Shown piece after piece: positions 49,258 to 58,790 of a stretch of DNA of 64,000 nucleotides. The notes below the pieces were generated by a model. It saw only the letters and a list, made by a program, of their open reading frames with translations, did no database searches and had not been told where the DNA came from. Source of the DNA: Pirellulales bacterium (GTDB lineage Bacteria > Planctomycetota > Planctomycetia > Pirellulales > PALSA-1355); NCBI GenBank assembly GCA_022844125.1, contig JALHMI010000004.1, forward strand, positions 374,393-438,392, read 5' to 3'. Positions within the stretch are counted from its first letter, which is position 1, and each line of letters opens with the position of its first letter. The translations under genes were made by a program, and so were the position numbers.

Positions 49258-50595
49258 TCACGTCTGCGTATCGAGCCGCAGGAAGATCCACGCCAGGCCC
49301 AGAAATCCCAAGCCGAAGGCCGTCAGCGCCACGCACGACTGGGCCACCACGGTCAAGTTCGCCGGCCCCGTGTTCGCCAGCAATTGCTTGTAAGCCACGA
49401 GCGCCCAGGCCTGCGGCGTGATCAGGCTGAACTGCTTCATATTCTCAGGCATCAGATCGCGATCCCCCATCAGGCAGCCGCTGATCCCGGCAAGCACCAG
49501 CACCAGCAGCGTGCCGTAGATCGCGACCTGGGCTTCGCTCTTCGCGACCGACGCCACGAGCAGCGCCAGCCCCATCGCCGAAAGTGACGTCGTGAACACC
49601 ACCAGCAGCAGCCACAACGGATGATCGCCCCAGCTCATGCCGAACACGAGCTTGCCGGCCACCAGCAGAAAGATGCCTTGCGCCAGCGAAAGCAGAAAGC
49701 ACGGCAGCAGCTTACCGAGCAGGATCTCGCTGCGCGAAAGCGGCGCGGCTCGCAGTCGCTTGAGCGTTCCCTGTCGCCGCTCGGCCACGAACAGCCAGCC
49801 GACCGTCAGCACCAGGAAGTACGCAAACATGACGGTGTAGGAAGGGACGAGCGTCTGATAGCGCTGCGCGCCGCGGCCGATGATCCCTGTTCCTTTGGCC
49901 GATCCATAGACCGAGATCTCCGCCCGTTGGTCAGTGCGGGCTTCGGCCCGCGTGAGTGCCTGCCAGGTCGTGCCGGTCAGGTCGTAGTTGGGAAACATGC
50001 TTTGCAGAGCGTTTCCGACGAACTTGCCCATCTGCTGCCCGATGCGCTCGAATGCCCGGCCGATCATCCAGGGGAGCACCGTCCGCAGCAGCGTGACTTG
50101 TCCCACCTGCTCGATGATCGAGGCGGCGGTGAGCTGCGTTTGATCGACCAGCATGCGCGCGTCGAGCACGTTGATATCGACGCCGTCGCGAAACAGCGGG
50201 TTAACGCCTCCTTTCAAGAACGAGCTCAGCGTCACTTGCTCGCTGAACTTCGGACCGAACACCAGGACCGCCGCCCGCTGGCTGCTGCTTACCAGTTCCT
50301 CGGCCTCGGCCAGCGAAGGAATTACTTCCACGCGAATGCCGGCCGTCTGGGCCAGATCTTGCATCACTGTCTTCGACCAGGTGATGTCCTTCTTGGTCAC
50401 CTCGTCATAAAACGGCTGATCCAGATCGACGACCGAAATCCGCAGCCGATCGTCCGGCTTCTGCCCGAAGCCTTCGCCCAGCGACATGCCCAGCACCAGG
50501 ATGAAAATCAGCGGCATCGCCAGCAGCACGACCATCGCCCGCGGATCGCGCAGCAGCAGCCGCAAGTCTTTTTTGGCCAGCGTCCAGATCAGCAT
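49258..50595 (-). CDS. ABC-2 type transporter permease
   Basis: A 445-residue ABC-2 permease with an N-terminal membrane helix (VVLLAMPLIFILVLGMSLGE), a long extracytoplasmic loop (about 40-230) and five helices in the C-terminal half (VMFAYFLVLTVGWLFVAERR; LLPCFLLSLAQGIFLLVAG; LLLVVFTTSLSAMGLALLVA; VAIYGTLLVLVLAGISGCLM; and a last one near VALTAFGLGFLGLAWIFL). This layout is that of the YhbS/YadH and drug or lipid exporters with a large loop (type V ABC exporters). It starts 28 bases after the ATPase gene and should form the exporter with it. Substrate unknown. Confidence 0.87.
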   Translation of the reverse strand: MLIWTLAKKDLRLLLRDPRAMVVLLAMPLIFILVLGMSLGEGFGQKPDDRLRISVVDLDQPFYDEVTKKDITWSKTVMQDLAQTAGIRVEVIPSLAEAEELVSSSQRAAVLVFGPKFSEQVTLSSFLKGGVNPLFRDGVDINVLDARMLVDQTQLTAASIIEQVGQVTLLRTVLPWMIGRAFERIGQQMGKFVGNALQSMFPNYDLTGTTWQALTRAEARTDQRAEISVYGSAKGTGIIGRGAQRYQTLVPSYTVMFAYFLVLTVGWLFVAERRQGTLKRLRAAPLSRSEILLGKLLPCFLLSLAQGIFLLVAGKLVFGMSWGDHPLWLLLVVFTTSLSAMGLALLVASVAKSEAQVAIYGTLLVLVLAGISGCLMGDRDLMPENMKQFSLITPQAWALVAYKQLLANTGPANLTVVAQSCVALTAFGLGFLGLAWIFLRLDTQT

Positions 50596-50623
50596 GACAG
50601 GGTTCCTCGTCGCCAGTTGGTTC

Positions 50624-51559
50624 CTAATCGCGGAGCGCGTGCCCGGTGAGATGCAGGAACACGCGTTCCAGGTTGGGTTCGATGGTCTCGAGGCTCAGCA
50701 GCTCCACGTCCAATTCGTTGAGTACGCGAATGAACTGCATCAGCGCGGTCTTCACGTCGTGGCATTCCAGTTCCATGGCGGGCCCTGCCTGGCCGTTGAG
50801 CTGCGTGCAAGGAATTCGCCGCAGCCGTTGTTCGAAGGCCGGCGTCGATTCGCCCACGCGGAAGCGGATCACGCCGTCGATTGTTTGCAGCATCGTGACC
50901 AGATCGTCGCAGGCGATCAGTTTGCCGTGGTCGATGATCCCCACGCGCGAACAGAGCGTTTCAACTTCTTCGATGTAATGGGTCGTGTAAACGATCGTCA
51001 CGCCGCTCGTCGCCAGCCGGCGGACCTCTTCGAAGATATGATTTCGCGACTGCGGGTCGACGCCGGTGGTCGGCTCGTCCAGGAGCAGCAGCTTGGGCTC
51101 GTGCACGATCGCGGCGCCCAGGTTCAGCCGGCGCTTCATGCCGCCGCTGAAGCCCTCCACGCGTTCACTGGCCCGATCGGCCAGGCCGATCGCTTCCAGT
51201 ACATAGTCCACGCGGTCTTCCAGCTTCGGCCCCCGGATGCCGTACAGGCTGCCGAAGAACCGCAGGTTTTCCCGGGCCGAGAGCTCGCCATAAATCGCCG
51301 ATTCTTGCGGCACGATGCCGATCTCGCGGCGGAGCCCGCGATCGCTGGTGGAAGCCCTGCGGCCAAGGATCTTCGCTTCGCCGCTGGTGGGTTCGAGCAG
51401 GCAGGAGACGATCGAGAGCAGCGTCGTCTTGCCCGCGCCATTGGGACCGAGCAGGCCAAACAGCTCGCCTTCAAAGACCTGGAAGCTAACGCCATCCAGG
51501 GCTGTGTTGCGGCCGTAGCGTTTGCGAAGATCCAGTACTTCCAGAAGCGGTTGAGCCAT
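50624..51559 (-). CDS. ABC transporter ATP-binding protein
   Basis: A 311-residue ATPase. Walker A is GLLGPNGAGKTTLLSI, the Q-loop is IGIVPQESAIYGELSARENL, the signature is FSGGMKRRLNLGAAI, Walker B is LLLLDEPTTGVD, and the His switch is YTTHYIEEVETL. A C-terminal regulatory extension of about 90 residues (IDGVIRFRVGESTPAFEQRL onward) is typical of the DrrA/CcmA-type subgroup of ABC-2 exporters. ATG 51559 is preferred; the upstream open frame to 51628 is non-coding. It is the first gene of the ABC pair. Confidence 0.93.
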   Translation of the reverse strand: MAQPLLEVLDLRKRYGRNTALDGVSFQVFEGELFGLLGPNGAGKTTLLSIVSCLLEPTSGEAKILGRRASTSDRGLRREIGIVPQESAIYGELSARENLRFFGSLYGIRGPKLEDRVDYVLEAIGLADRASERVEGFSGGMKRRLNLGAAIVHEPKLLLLDEPTTGVDPQSRNHIFEEVRRLATSGVTIVYTTHYIEEVETLCSRVGIIDHGKLIACDDLVTMLQTIDGVIRFRVGESTPAFEQRLRRIPCTQLNGQAGPAMELECHDVKTALMQFIRVLNELDVELLSLETIEPNLERVFLHLTGHALRD

Positions 51560-51666
51560 GCGCGTTTCCGTCCGCGTCCGCCACGGCTGATTGTCGTTAA
51601 GCGTCGGGATCGAGGCTTTGCCCGACAAAGCCCGCCCGGGCGGTCGATAGGGCCGGCGCGCTTACC

Positions 51667-52725
51667 TTACCCCCGCTCGCCAAGTTGTACAAGCGCCGGG
51701 GCGCTCCCGTGCTCGTGCGCCGTGGGCTCGCGATGATGGTAGATCAGCACCAGGGATCCAATCACCAGCGCGATGATCAACCAGCCGTCGGGCTCCACCA
51801 GGCGGACGCGCCGGTCAGCCTGATAAAGCTGTCCCATCACGACGATGCCGGTGACCACGATCACGCACATCGCGGTGATCGCGTGCGTTGACGATACCGC
51901 TTCGAACAGCGATCCCGTGTAGACAATGTCCAGCGGCAACAAGAGCACCATGTTGAAGACATTGCTGCCCAGCACGTTGCCAAGCGCCAGGTCCGCCGCG
52001 CCCATCCGCAGAGCCGCCAGCGAGGCCACCAGTTCCGGCAGCGAGGTCGACATCGCCACCAGCGTGGTGCCGATGAACGAGCCGCCCAGTCCGCTGAGTT
52101 CGGCCAGTTCGCCGGCCGCATCCGCGACATAGGGCGCCGCCATCACGATCACCGCCGCAGCCATTCCAAAGCCCACGATCGCTTTGACCAGGGCGTGCGG
52201 TCGGTGCACTTCGCGCTTCGTGTCCGGATCGGACGAATGATACGGAGCGGCCAGCTTCTGATTGCGATAGATCATCCGCATCCCAAAACCGTACGCCAGC
52301 AACAATCCGATCGCCGCCACGCTGACGTTGTAAAGCGCCAGGCTACTATGCGTGATGATTGCCATCGCCGCCAGCGCGGTCATCACGATGCTGAGCGCCG
52401 CGGGCAGGGCATGGGCCTCGGAAATTCGCGACAGCGCGCGGCCGCGCGACCCAGGGAGCAGGTCGATGATTCCCAGAATCAGGAGGTTCGCCAGGCTGCT
52501 GCCCACCAGGTCGCCCACGGCGATGTCGACAAATCCCTGACGCACGGCACTGATGTCGACGGACAACTCCGGCAGCGAAGTGCCGCCGGCGAGCAGGATG
52601 CTGCCAATCAGGAGTCGTCCCAGCCCCGTTTCCTCGGCAATCACGTCGGCGAACTTCGAAAGAAACGTTCCTGCCACCACGATAATCGCGGCGGCGACTA
52701 GAAACTGAAAGGTGGCAGCCAGCAT
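51667..52725 (-). CDS. Sodium/calcium exchanger-family (CaCA) protein
   Basis: A 352-residue membrane antiporter. The two alpha repeats are visible: AGGTSLPELSVDISAV with GDLVGSSLANLLILG in the first half and AMSTSLPELVASLAAL with GNVLGSNVFNMVLLL in the second. The Glu in each TSLPEL and the Asn in GSN-type stretches are the ion ligands of the family. About ten membrane helices with a hydrophilic loop at 165-190 fit YrbG-type CaCA exchangers. The direction and ion (Ca, Na or K) cannot be told. ATG 52725. It is upstream of the ABC pair on the same strand, with a 107-base gap. Confidence 0.93.
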   Translation of the reverse strand: MLAATFQFLVAAAIIVVAGTFLSKFADVIAEETGLGRLLIGSILLAGGTSLPELSVDISAVRQGFVDIAVGDLVGSSLANLLILGIIDLLPGSRGRALSRISEAHALPAALSIVMTALAAMAIITHSSLALYNVSVAAIGLLLAYGFGMRMIYRNQKLAAPYHSSDPDTKREVHRPHALVKAIVGFGMAAAVIVMAAPYVADAAGELAELSGLGGSFIGTTLVAMSTSLPELVASLAALRMGAADLALGNVLGSNVFNMVLLLPLDIVYTGSLFEAVSSTHAITAMCVIVVTGIVVMGQLYQADRRVRLVEPDGWLIIALVIGSLVLIYHHREPTAHEHGSAPALVQLGERG

Positions 52726-53087
52726 TGCTTGGGCTCCGTCTGCGGAAAGTGCACGCGAAAATTCACGGCGAACGTCGTCGCTCGCCCCGCATCACAAGGC
52801 CCGCAATCTACCTCATGCGGTGCATGGTGGGGACCCCGGTCCTGCGAATTCCGTCGTCCTTTCGCGCGCTATCCACGGCACACTCGCTCCAAGTGGACTG
52901 GTAATTTCAGCTCGCGCGTGAAACTCCGCGGAAATGCGCGCGCTGCAAAAAATGTGATTCGCACTACAGGGTCGTTTATGACGTAGGTTTTTCATGCCGC
53001 GAGTTCCGATTGTCGAACGCCGTTCGAAGCTCGGTCACACGCTGCGTCACATCCTGCAAATCTGCCACAGCCCAAACAGGCTCCATC
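52726..53087. other. Intergenic region between divergent exchanger and TadE genes
   Basis: About 360 bases. It must contain both promoters; I see no convincing -35/-10 pair and no ORF with a binding site. Confidence 0.4.
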
Positions 53088-53594
53088 ATGAAACCTCTGG
53101 CCCGAGACCGCGAACGTCGTGGCGCCTTGGTCGTCGAGGCCGCCGTCATCCTGCCACTCTTGATGATCGTGATGCTGGGCGTGTGGGAAGTCGGCCGCAT
53201 GATCCAGGTCAAGCAGATGTTGGTCAACAGCGCGCGCGAAGGCGCTCGCCTCGCCGCCGGCGGCTACACCGTCAACAGCGTGCCGGTCACGCAGGCGATG
53301 GTCACCCAGGCCTGCAAGGACTATTTGAGCGGCGCGGGCCTTCCGGCAGCGGCCTACAACGGCGCGGAGGTCACGATGACGTGCATGGCGTCGCCAGCCT
53401 GGGTGGATCCCTACAACGCCGAACCGCTCGATCGCTTCCGACTCAGGGTGCGAATTCCCCCCGGTGCCGCGTACGAGAGCACACGCTGGTCGCTTCTGCC
53501 CAAGTTGACCGCCATCAATGAACTCGATGCCGAGGTCGACTGGGTGTCACTGAATAACGAAGAAATCAACATCGATAGTAATCTGCCGCTGTAG
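53088..53594 (+). CDS. TadE-like protein 1
   Basis: A 168-residue TadE-type protein. The N-terminus RERRGALVVEAAVILPLLMI is the TadE-like, pseudopilin-type region, with Glu in VVEAA and one hydrophobic helix to about 35. A conserved NSAREGARLAAGG turn follows and then a beta-rich extracytoplasmic part with a Cys pair (ACKDY, TCMAS). TadE proteins are minor, pilin-like parts of the Tad pilus and of secretion or stalk machineries. ATG 53088 follows CAGG by 7 bases. First gene of a three-gene unit with TadE-like 2 and the vWA protein; no ATPase or secretin gene of a Tad locus is in the window. Confidence 0.85.
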   Translation: MKPLARDRERRGALVVEAAVILPLLMIVMLGVWEVGRMIQVKQMLVNSAREGARLAAGGYTVNSVPVTQAMVTQACKDYLSGAGLPAAAYNGAEVTMTCMASPAWVDPYNAEPLDRFRLRVRIPPGAAYESTRWSLLPKLTAINELDAEVDWVSLNNEEINIDSNLPL

Positions 53595-53614
53595 TGCGGC
53601 CGAGGGCTTGCGTT

Positions 53615-54091
53615 ATGAAACTTCGCCGAACCCAGGCTTGCTCGAAACGCCGTCGCCGCGCGGTCGCCACGATCGAGGCGGTCTTCACTTTGCCGCTGGT
53701 GCTCATGTTCCTGATGGGCATCCTCGAATACGGCCGCTACGTGATGACCCAGCAGGTGCTGACCAACGCAGCCCGCGAAGGCGCCCGCTACGCCCTGGCC
53801 CATACCGAGGCCGTGACCCTGATGGGCTCAACCTACGGCAATCAGACCAGCGACGTGCAAGCGGAAGTCAACCGGGCCTCGGCGGGTGTGAAGCTCGCCT
53901 CGCAAACCATACAGGTGTATGCCTCGGATGCGCAAGGCAACAACCTCGGCAATTGGATCGACGCCGGGAGCGGCGAAGGGATCTGCGTGCGCATCAGCGG
54001 GACTTATCACTTCCTGATTCCAGCGCTGTTGAAACTGCCCGCGACTCGAACGGTTACCGCACAGGCAGTCATGCGCAGCGAAGGCAACTGA
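53615..54091 (+). CDS. TadE-like protein 2
   Basis: A 158-residue TadE-type protein. RRAVATIEAVFTLPLVLMFL with the conserved Glu in IEAVF starts a hydrophobic helix that runs to GILEYGRYVM, then QVLTNAAREGARYALAHTEA as in the paralogue 500 bases upstream. The C-terminal part is beta-rich (LASQTIQVYASDAQGNNLGN). ATG 53615 is preferred because GAGGG lies 8 bases upstream; GTG at 53594 would overlap the previous gene. Part of the same unit as TadE-like 1 and the vWA protein; likely a membrane-anchored minor pilin-like component. Confidence 0.85.
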   Translation: MKLRRTQACSKRRRRAVATIEAVFTLPLVLMFLMGILEYGRYVMTQQVLTNAAREGARYALAHTEAVTLMGSTYGNQTSDVQAEVNRASAGVKLASQTIQVYASDAQGNNLGNWIDAGSGEGICVRISGTYHFLIPALLKLPATRTVTAQAVMRSEGN

Positions 54092-54178
54092 TCACGTCGT
54101 TCAACATGAGTTAACCCGACGCCGCCGATGAAGCCCTGGTGCTTTCGCGAGCGGCGAACTGTCACAAAGGCTCACGCC

Positions 54179-56590
54179 ATGCGAACTCGCCGAAAATCAT
54201 CTCGCTCGGGCGCCGTGCTGGTGCTGGTGGTCATCGCCACGGTTGCACTGTTTACCTTTGTCGCGCTAGCCATTGACCTGGGCATGCTGGCGGTCGCGCG
54301 GACCCAGCTTCAGGACGCGGCCGACCTGGCCGCCATGGCGGGTGCTCGCACGCTCAACGGCGACACCGCGGCCGACAATAACTACGCCAACGCGCAGCCG
54401 AATGCTCTCGTCGCGGCCACGAACAATTCCGTGCTCTCGAAGCAAATCACCTCAGGCCAGGTGAGCGTCCAGGTCGGCCGCTACGTGTATGTCCCGAGCA
54501 ATCAGCGGTTCGAGGGGGTGGTGCCCGGCCCGAGCAGCGAGAGTTGGAGCCTGGTTACCGCCGAAGTAACGAGCAACATGACGAGCCAGATGGCCTTCGC
54601 CAAGATCTTCAGCGCCGGGCCGACCACGATGCGGGCCAAGGCCACGGCCGTGCATCGCCCGCGCGACGTGGCGGTGGTCCTCGACTACTCCGGATCGATG
54701 CGCTACGGCAGCACGATGGGACTGCCGTTCGCCAGCGCTTCGCGCACCAGCAGCAACAATCCGGATACGGTGGTGCCCGCCTTTGGCCACTACACGAGTA
54801 GTTCCGCGGGGCTGGTCGCCACGAGCTTCACACCGCTGTACGGCGAAGGGAACATCTCGGCCCAAACCAGCGACGGTCGAGATGCGGTCGTCGAAGATTT
54901 CTACAGCGATGCCGGTGGCACCGCGGCCTTCACGGCCGCTCCGAACAGCTACGCTACGACTCCCGGCGGCGACAACTGCTTGAAGATCAACAACAACACC
55001 GGGCTCACCTACGCCCAGACCGTCGAAGGCATCACCGGCAGCACCACGCGCAACAACACCTTCGAAACGCAGGGTTACACGGCCTACTCCGGCCAGCCGT
55101 TCAATGGCTACACCGTTGGGCCGAAATATTGGGGCAAGACGTTCTTCGTCTGGCCGCCCAACCCGGTGGCCGATTGGCGCGTGGCCTACTTCGGCACCAA
55201 CAACAATCAAAACCTGTGGGATAGCTCGGGCAACTGGCGCACGCCGACGAACTACACGATCAACTACACGGCGATCCTGGCGTGGATCAAGTCCAGTCCC
55301 AATCCCTTCCCCTCCCGGTTGCAGTCGGGTCGCATCCTGTACTACGACGCCATCCCCAACAGCATTTCCAACTCCTGGCCGCCGTCGAATCAGAACGAAC
55401 GTTTCTGGCGCGACTACATCAACTACGTGTTGGGGCTCGTCCAGTATGGCAGCACGAGCTACGATGAAATCACCGACCGCACGGGTTACGGCGACGACTA
55501 CACCTGGGGCACGATCCAGATCAGCGCCAAACCCACGGGCACCAACGCGCCGTACATGAACTATCGCGACAATCCGAAGCGCCCCAAAACGCACTTCTGG
55601 TTCGGCCCGATGACCATGATCGACTTTCTGGGCAACTACAACATGTGGTACCACAACCGCGTGAGTCCCTCGACGTCGCGCTATTGCTGGTGGCCCGGTA
55701 CTTGTCACGAAAGCCCGATGTATGCCTGCAAGCTGGGCATCCGCGCCGCGCTCGACGACATCCGCACCAACCACCCCAACAACCACGTGGCCCTGATGAT
55801 GTTCAGCCATCCCAAAGGTGGTTCCGGGGGCGATGGCCGCTTCAACCGGCCGCGCGTCGGATTGGGACGCAACTACACCCGCATGCAAGAGGCGCTCTGG
55901 TATCCGCCCTCAACGCTGGGCAGTGCCAACGCCACGATCCGACCCTACGACGCCGAGAACGAAGAAGTCCCGCGTGCGATGGGCGGTACCTGCTACTCGA
56001 TGGGGTTGATGCAGGCGTATAACCAGTTCAGCGGCCATTCGTCGCTGACCGGCTTCAATCCGTCGGAACCCAGCGGCGACGCCGGCGGCAATGGCCGTCG
56101 CGGTGCTCAGAAAGTCGTCATTTTCGAAACGGATGGAATGCCCACGCACACCGCTGCCGCGACGTTTACCAACAATGGCGCCCATCAGAGTTACTACCGC
56201 GTCCGCTTCAAGAGCGGTGGCGCCAGCGGCAGCGAGTACCCCTCGAGCGTCAGTGGCTATTCCGAAAACAACAGCACGGTCACCAATCAGATCTACTCGC
56301 TCTGCTCGCAGCTCGCGGCGAACGAGACCGCCTCGCCGCCCGGCTACTCAACGCCCTCCAAGAAAGTGCTGATTCACTGCATCGGCTTCGGGCCAGTATT
56401 TGCGCCGGACAGCGACAAGCGCGCCGGGGCTCTGGCCACGCTCCGCGAGATGCAAACGCGCGGCAACGTAACCGATAACATGCCTGAATACAAAGTGATT
56501 TACGGCACCGAGACCGAGATGATCTCGCGCATGCAGCAAGCCTTCACGCAGATCCTGCAGGATGGCGTGCAGGTCGCGCTCGTGCAGTGA
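54179..56590 (+). CDS. TadG/TadE-like vWA-domain protein with large insert
   Basis: An 803-residue protein. The N-terminal TadG-like (Flp-type) region has SGAVLVLVVIATVALFTFVA and LAIDLGMLAVARTQLQDAAD then LAAMAGARTL, as in TadG. A von Willebrand factor A domain starts at D169 (DYSGSM MIDAS motif). Between the first strand and the rest of the domain there is an insert of about 350 residues rich in Asn, Thr, Tyr and Trp (for example TQGYTAYSGQPFNGYTVGPK). The vWA fold resumes around 525 (IRAALDDIRTNHPNNHVALM), with the third MIDAS strand near ETDGMPT at 650. AAAGG lies 8 bases before ATG 54179. Role: a cell-surface, metal-dependent adhesion or assembly protein; unproven. Confidence 0.83.
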   Translation: MRTRRKSSRSGAVLVLVVIATVALFTFVALAIDLGMLAVARTQLQDAADLAAMAGARTLNGDTAADNNYANAQPNALVAATNNSVLSKQITSGQVSVQVGRYVYVPSNQRFEGVVPGPSSESWSLVTAEVTSNMTSQMAFAKIFSAGPTTMRAKATAVHRPRDVAVVLDYSGSMRYGSTMGLPFASASRTSSNNPDTVVPAFGHYTSSSAGLVATSFTPLYGEGNISAQTSDGRDAVVEDFYSDAGGTAAFTAAPNSYATTPGGDNCLKINNNTGLTYAQTVEGITGSTTRNNTFETQGYTAYSGQPFNGYTVGPKYWGKTFFVWPPNPVADWRVAYFGTNNNQNLWDSSGNWRTPTNYTINYTAILAWIKSSPNPFPSRLQSGRILYYDAIPNSISNSWPPSNQNERFWRDYINYVLGLVQYGSTSYDEITDRTGYGDDYTWGTIQISAKPTGTNAPYMNYRDNPKRPKTHFWFGPMTMIDFLGNYNMWYHNRVSPSTSRYCWWPGTCHESPMYACKLGIRAALDDIRTNHPNNHVALMMFSHPKGGSGGDGRFNRPRVGLGRNYTRMQEALWYPPSTLGSANATIRPYDAENEEVPRAMGGTCYSMGLMQAYNQFSGHSSLTGFNPSEPSGDAGGNGRRGAQKVVIFETDGMPTHTAAATFTNNGAHQSYYRVRFKSGGASGSEYPSSVSGYSENNSTVTNQIYSLCSQLAANETASPPGYSTPSKKVLIHCIGFGPVFAPDSDKRAGALATLREMQTRGNVTDNMPEYKVIYGTETEMISRMQQAFTQILQDGVQVALVQ

Positions 56591-56636
56591 GTATCGTTCG
56601 ACTCTGGTGCCATCAGGTGCGCATGGTCTCCCTTTC

Positions 56637-56676
56637 GCCCCCGGCTCGGACGCTCCGACGCCGGGGGCCTTCGTTT
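56637..56676 (+). terminator. Hairpin terminator after the vWA gene
   Basis: GCCCCCGGC (56637-56645) and GCCGGGGGC (56660-56668) form a perfect 9-base stem that extends inward by TCGGA/TCCGA. It is followed by CTTCGTTT, a weak U-tract. It lies about 50 bases after the stop. Confidence 0.65.
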
Positions 56677-56863
56677 GATGGGAGCCATGTGCCTGCCCGC
56701 GCGCCTTCCTGAGTTGCCAGGCCCGCGATCACCCGATCATTCCCCCCCGGCGCGTAGCGATTTTTTTGCAATGATTCGCGGCCGGCCGCGGGTGAGGGTA
56801 AAGTATCAGACGCTTCCCCACGAACCTGCCCGCGCCGGCAGTCACTCGCCAGGAGTTCCTTAA

Positions 56864-57862
56864 ATGATTGCCAGTCACTTCCGCCGTTCCGCCCGCGTCC
56901 CGACGCTTACCCTGCTGATCGCGCTGGTCTGTGCGCCCTCCGTGCTCGCCTGGCAAGAGACGGAGAACTTCAAACCGCCCGACGACATCGCCTTCCGCCG
57001 GGCCACGATCATGAGCGAAGGCACCCGCATGGCCGCCGAATTGTTCGCGCCCAAGAATCCCGCCGCCGAAAAACTTCCCACGATCGTCATGGCGCACGGC
57101 TGGGGCGGCGTCGCCTCGCAGCTTCGGCCCGATGCCATCAACTTCGCCCGCACCGGCTATCTCGTGCTGATCTTCGACTATCGCGGGTGGGGCGCGAGCG
57201 ATTCGCGCGTCGTGCTCACCTCTCCGCAGCCCGAGCGTACCAGCGATCGCAAGTTCACCGCCGAGGTGCTCGAGGTCCGCGAAGTTGTCGATCCCATCGA
57301 TCAGACGACCGATCTGGCGAACGCCGTCAGCTGGATCTACGGTGATCCGCAGTGCGATCGCGACCACATCGGTATGTGGGGCAGCAGCTACTCGGGCGGG
57401 CACGTGATCTACGTCGCCGCGCGCGACCCCCGCGTCAAAGCCACGGTCAGCCAGGTGCCCGCGCTCGATTCGCGCTCGATGGTGCTCGCCGACGGTGCGC
57501 GCGAGAAGACTTTCGCCGAAGCGGCGGCCCGTGCCCGCGGCGAAATCGGCTATCCCGAACCGGGCGCGCGGGTGATCGGCAATCTGCGCGGAGCACCCAT
57601 CAGCGAGAAGCTGATGCAATACGCGCCGGTCGAGGACATCGCTCGGGCCGACGGTTGTGCAACGCTCTTCATTCTGGCCGAGAACGAAGAGCTGTTCGAC
57701 AACCGCGAGCATGGGATCCTGGCCCACGAGCGCGCCAAGGGACCGAAGAAACTCGTCGTGATTCCCAAGATCACGCACTATGGCGTGTACCTGGGCGCAC
57801 GCAAACAGGCGCAACAATTGGCCATCGACTGGTTCGACGAGCACCTCAAGCCGAAGAAGTGA
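56864..57862 (+). CDS. Secreted alpha/beta hydrolase (dienelactone/S9-like)
   Basis: A 332-residue exported hydrolase. The signal peptide is ARVPTLTLLIALVCAPSVLA. The oxyanion-hole strand is IVMAHGWGGVAS. The nucleophile is S175 in MWGSSYSGGHVI, an acidic residue in FILAENEELFDN (about 270) and a His in KITHYGVYL complete the likely triad. The family covers dienelactone hydrolases, acetylxylan esterases and S9-type peptidases; the substrate is unknown. ATG 56864 has AGGAG about 9 bases upstream. It is downstream of the vWA terminator and convergent with the next gene by 4 bases. Confidence 0.88.
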   Translation: MIASHFRRSARVPTLTLLIALVCAPSVLAWQETENFKPPDDIAFRRATIMSEGTRMAAELFAPKNPAAEKLPTIVMAHGWGGVASQLRPDAINFARTGYLVLIFDYRGWGASDSRVVLTSPQPERTSDRKFTAEVLEVREVVDPIDQTTDLANAVSWIYGDPQCDRDHIGMWGSSYSGGHVIYVAARDPRVKATVSQVPALDSRSMVLADGAREKTFAEAAARARGEIGYPEPGARVIGNLRGAPISEKLMQYAPVEDIARADGCATLFILAENEELFDNREHGILAHERAKGPKKLVVIPKITHYGVYLGARKQAQQLAIDWFDEHLKPKK

Positions 57863-57866
57863 GCTC

Positions 57867-58790
57867 TCACCGCCCCAGTTGCTCCAGCCGCCGCCGCGAC
57901 TCGGTAAGCGAGTCGTACGCTTCGTCGAGCTCACTCTTGCCGTTCTTCGACTTCTTTACGAACAGGCTCACTGTTTGCGCCGCCACCGAGTCGAACACGT
58001 TCGGCTTGGGCGGCTGCGCAGCCAGCAGTTCCAGGTAGTGCTCGTGGGCCCGCGTTAACTCTTCGGCCAGTTCCGCGCCTTCCGCATCGCCGGCCAGGTA
58101 CAGGCCCACCTGCAGTTCGCGCGCCCCACTGGTAATCACCGAATCCGACCAGAACGAGTCCTTCTTGACCCGGGCGCTGACGTTGATCACGCACACGTCG
58201 CCGCGCCACTCCTTGGGGACGGTCGCCAGGAACGAGAATTCCTTGGCCCCTTCCAGCGAAGCGGCACGCGAAGGCCGCAGCCGAAAGAACACACCGTGTT
58301 CGCGCTCGATCGTCCCGCTCGCCACGACGAGTTCCTTCGGCGTAATCTGCCGATAGGAGTTCGCTTCCGAGTCCTTCGTACTCTGGCTCAGCGTGCCGCC
58401 CAACGACAGAATTTTGTAAACAACGTGCACGTCGGCGCTCGCCGTGCTGGCTTTCTCCGTCGAGTCTTTCACCTCGATCTGATCTTCGGCCACGGCACTC
58501 TCGAGCGTCGTGTTCGGCAGGTAGTCCTGAAACCGCAGGCGGCGATCGGTGTTGCGGATCTCGTATACGAAGTCGACGATGTCGCCCTCCGCGCCAGCCA
58601 GCAAGCGGGCCGAGATACGCAGCTTGCCCTCGACAACTTTCAGGTACTCGGCCGCGGCAAAGCCCGGCGGCGTTACATCGCGACATTCGATGCTGGCCGG
58701 CAGGTCGAACGCGACTTCCGCGGCCGAAGCCTCCGCAGCGACCAACGTCGCGAACAGCGATGCGGTCACAAGACAGCGAGTGGTATGCAT
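57867..58790 (-). CDS. Secreted hypothetical protein
   Basis: A 307-residue protein. ATG 58790 opens a signal peptide (CLVTASLFATLVAAEASA), with the rest beta-rich up to about 220 (LRISARLLAGAEGDIVDFVY, ELVVASGTIEREHGVFFRLR, CVINVSARVKKDSFW) and a helical C-terminal tail with a heptad-like pattern (KNGKSELDEAYDSLTESRRR). No family recognised. The upstream frame (ATG 58829) would place a basic, non-signal stretch first. It lies opposite and nearly touching the hydrolase gene, so it has its own promoter upstream in the gene-poor stretch. Confidence 0.72.
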   Translation of the reverse strand: MHTTRCLVTASLFATLVAAEASAAEVAFDLPASIECRDVTPPGFAAAEYLKVVEGKLRISARLLAGAEGDIVDFVYEIRNTDRRLRFQDYLPNTTLESAVAEDQIEVKDSTEKASTASADVHVVYKILSLGGTLSQSTKDSEANSYRQITPKELVVASGTIEREHGVFFRLRPSRAASLEGAKEFSFLATVPKEWRGDVCVINVSARVKKDSFWSDSVITSGARELQVGLYLAGDAEGAELAEELTRAHEHYLELLAAQPPKPNVFDSVAAQTVSLFVKKSKNGKSELDEAYDSLTESRRRLEQLGR

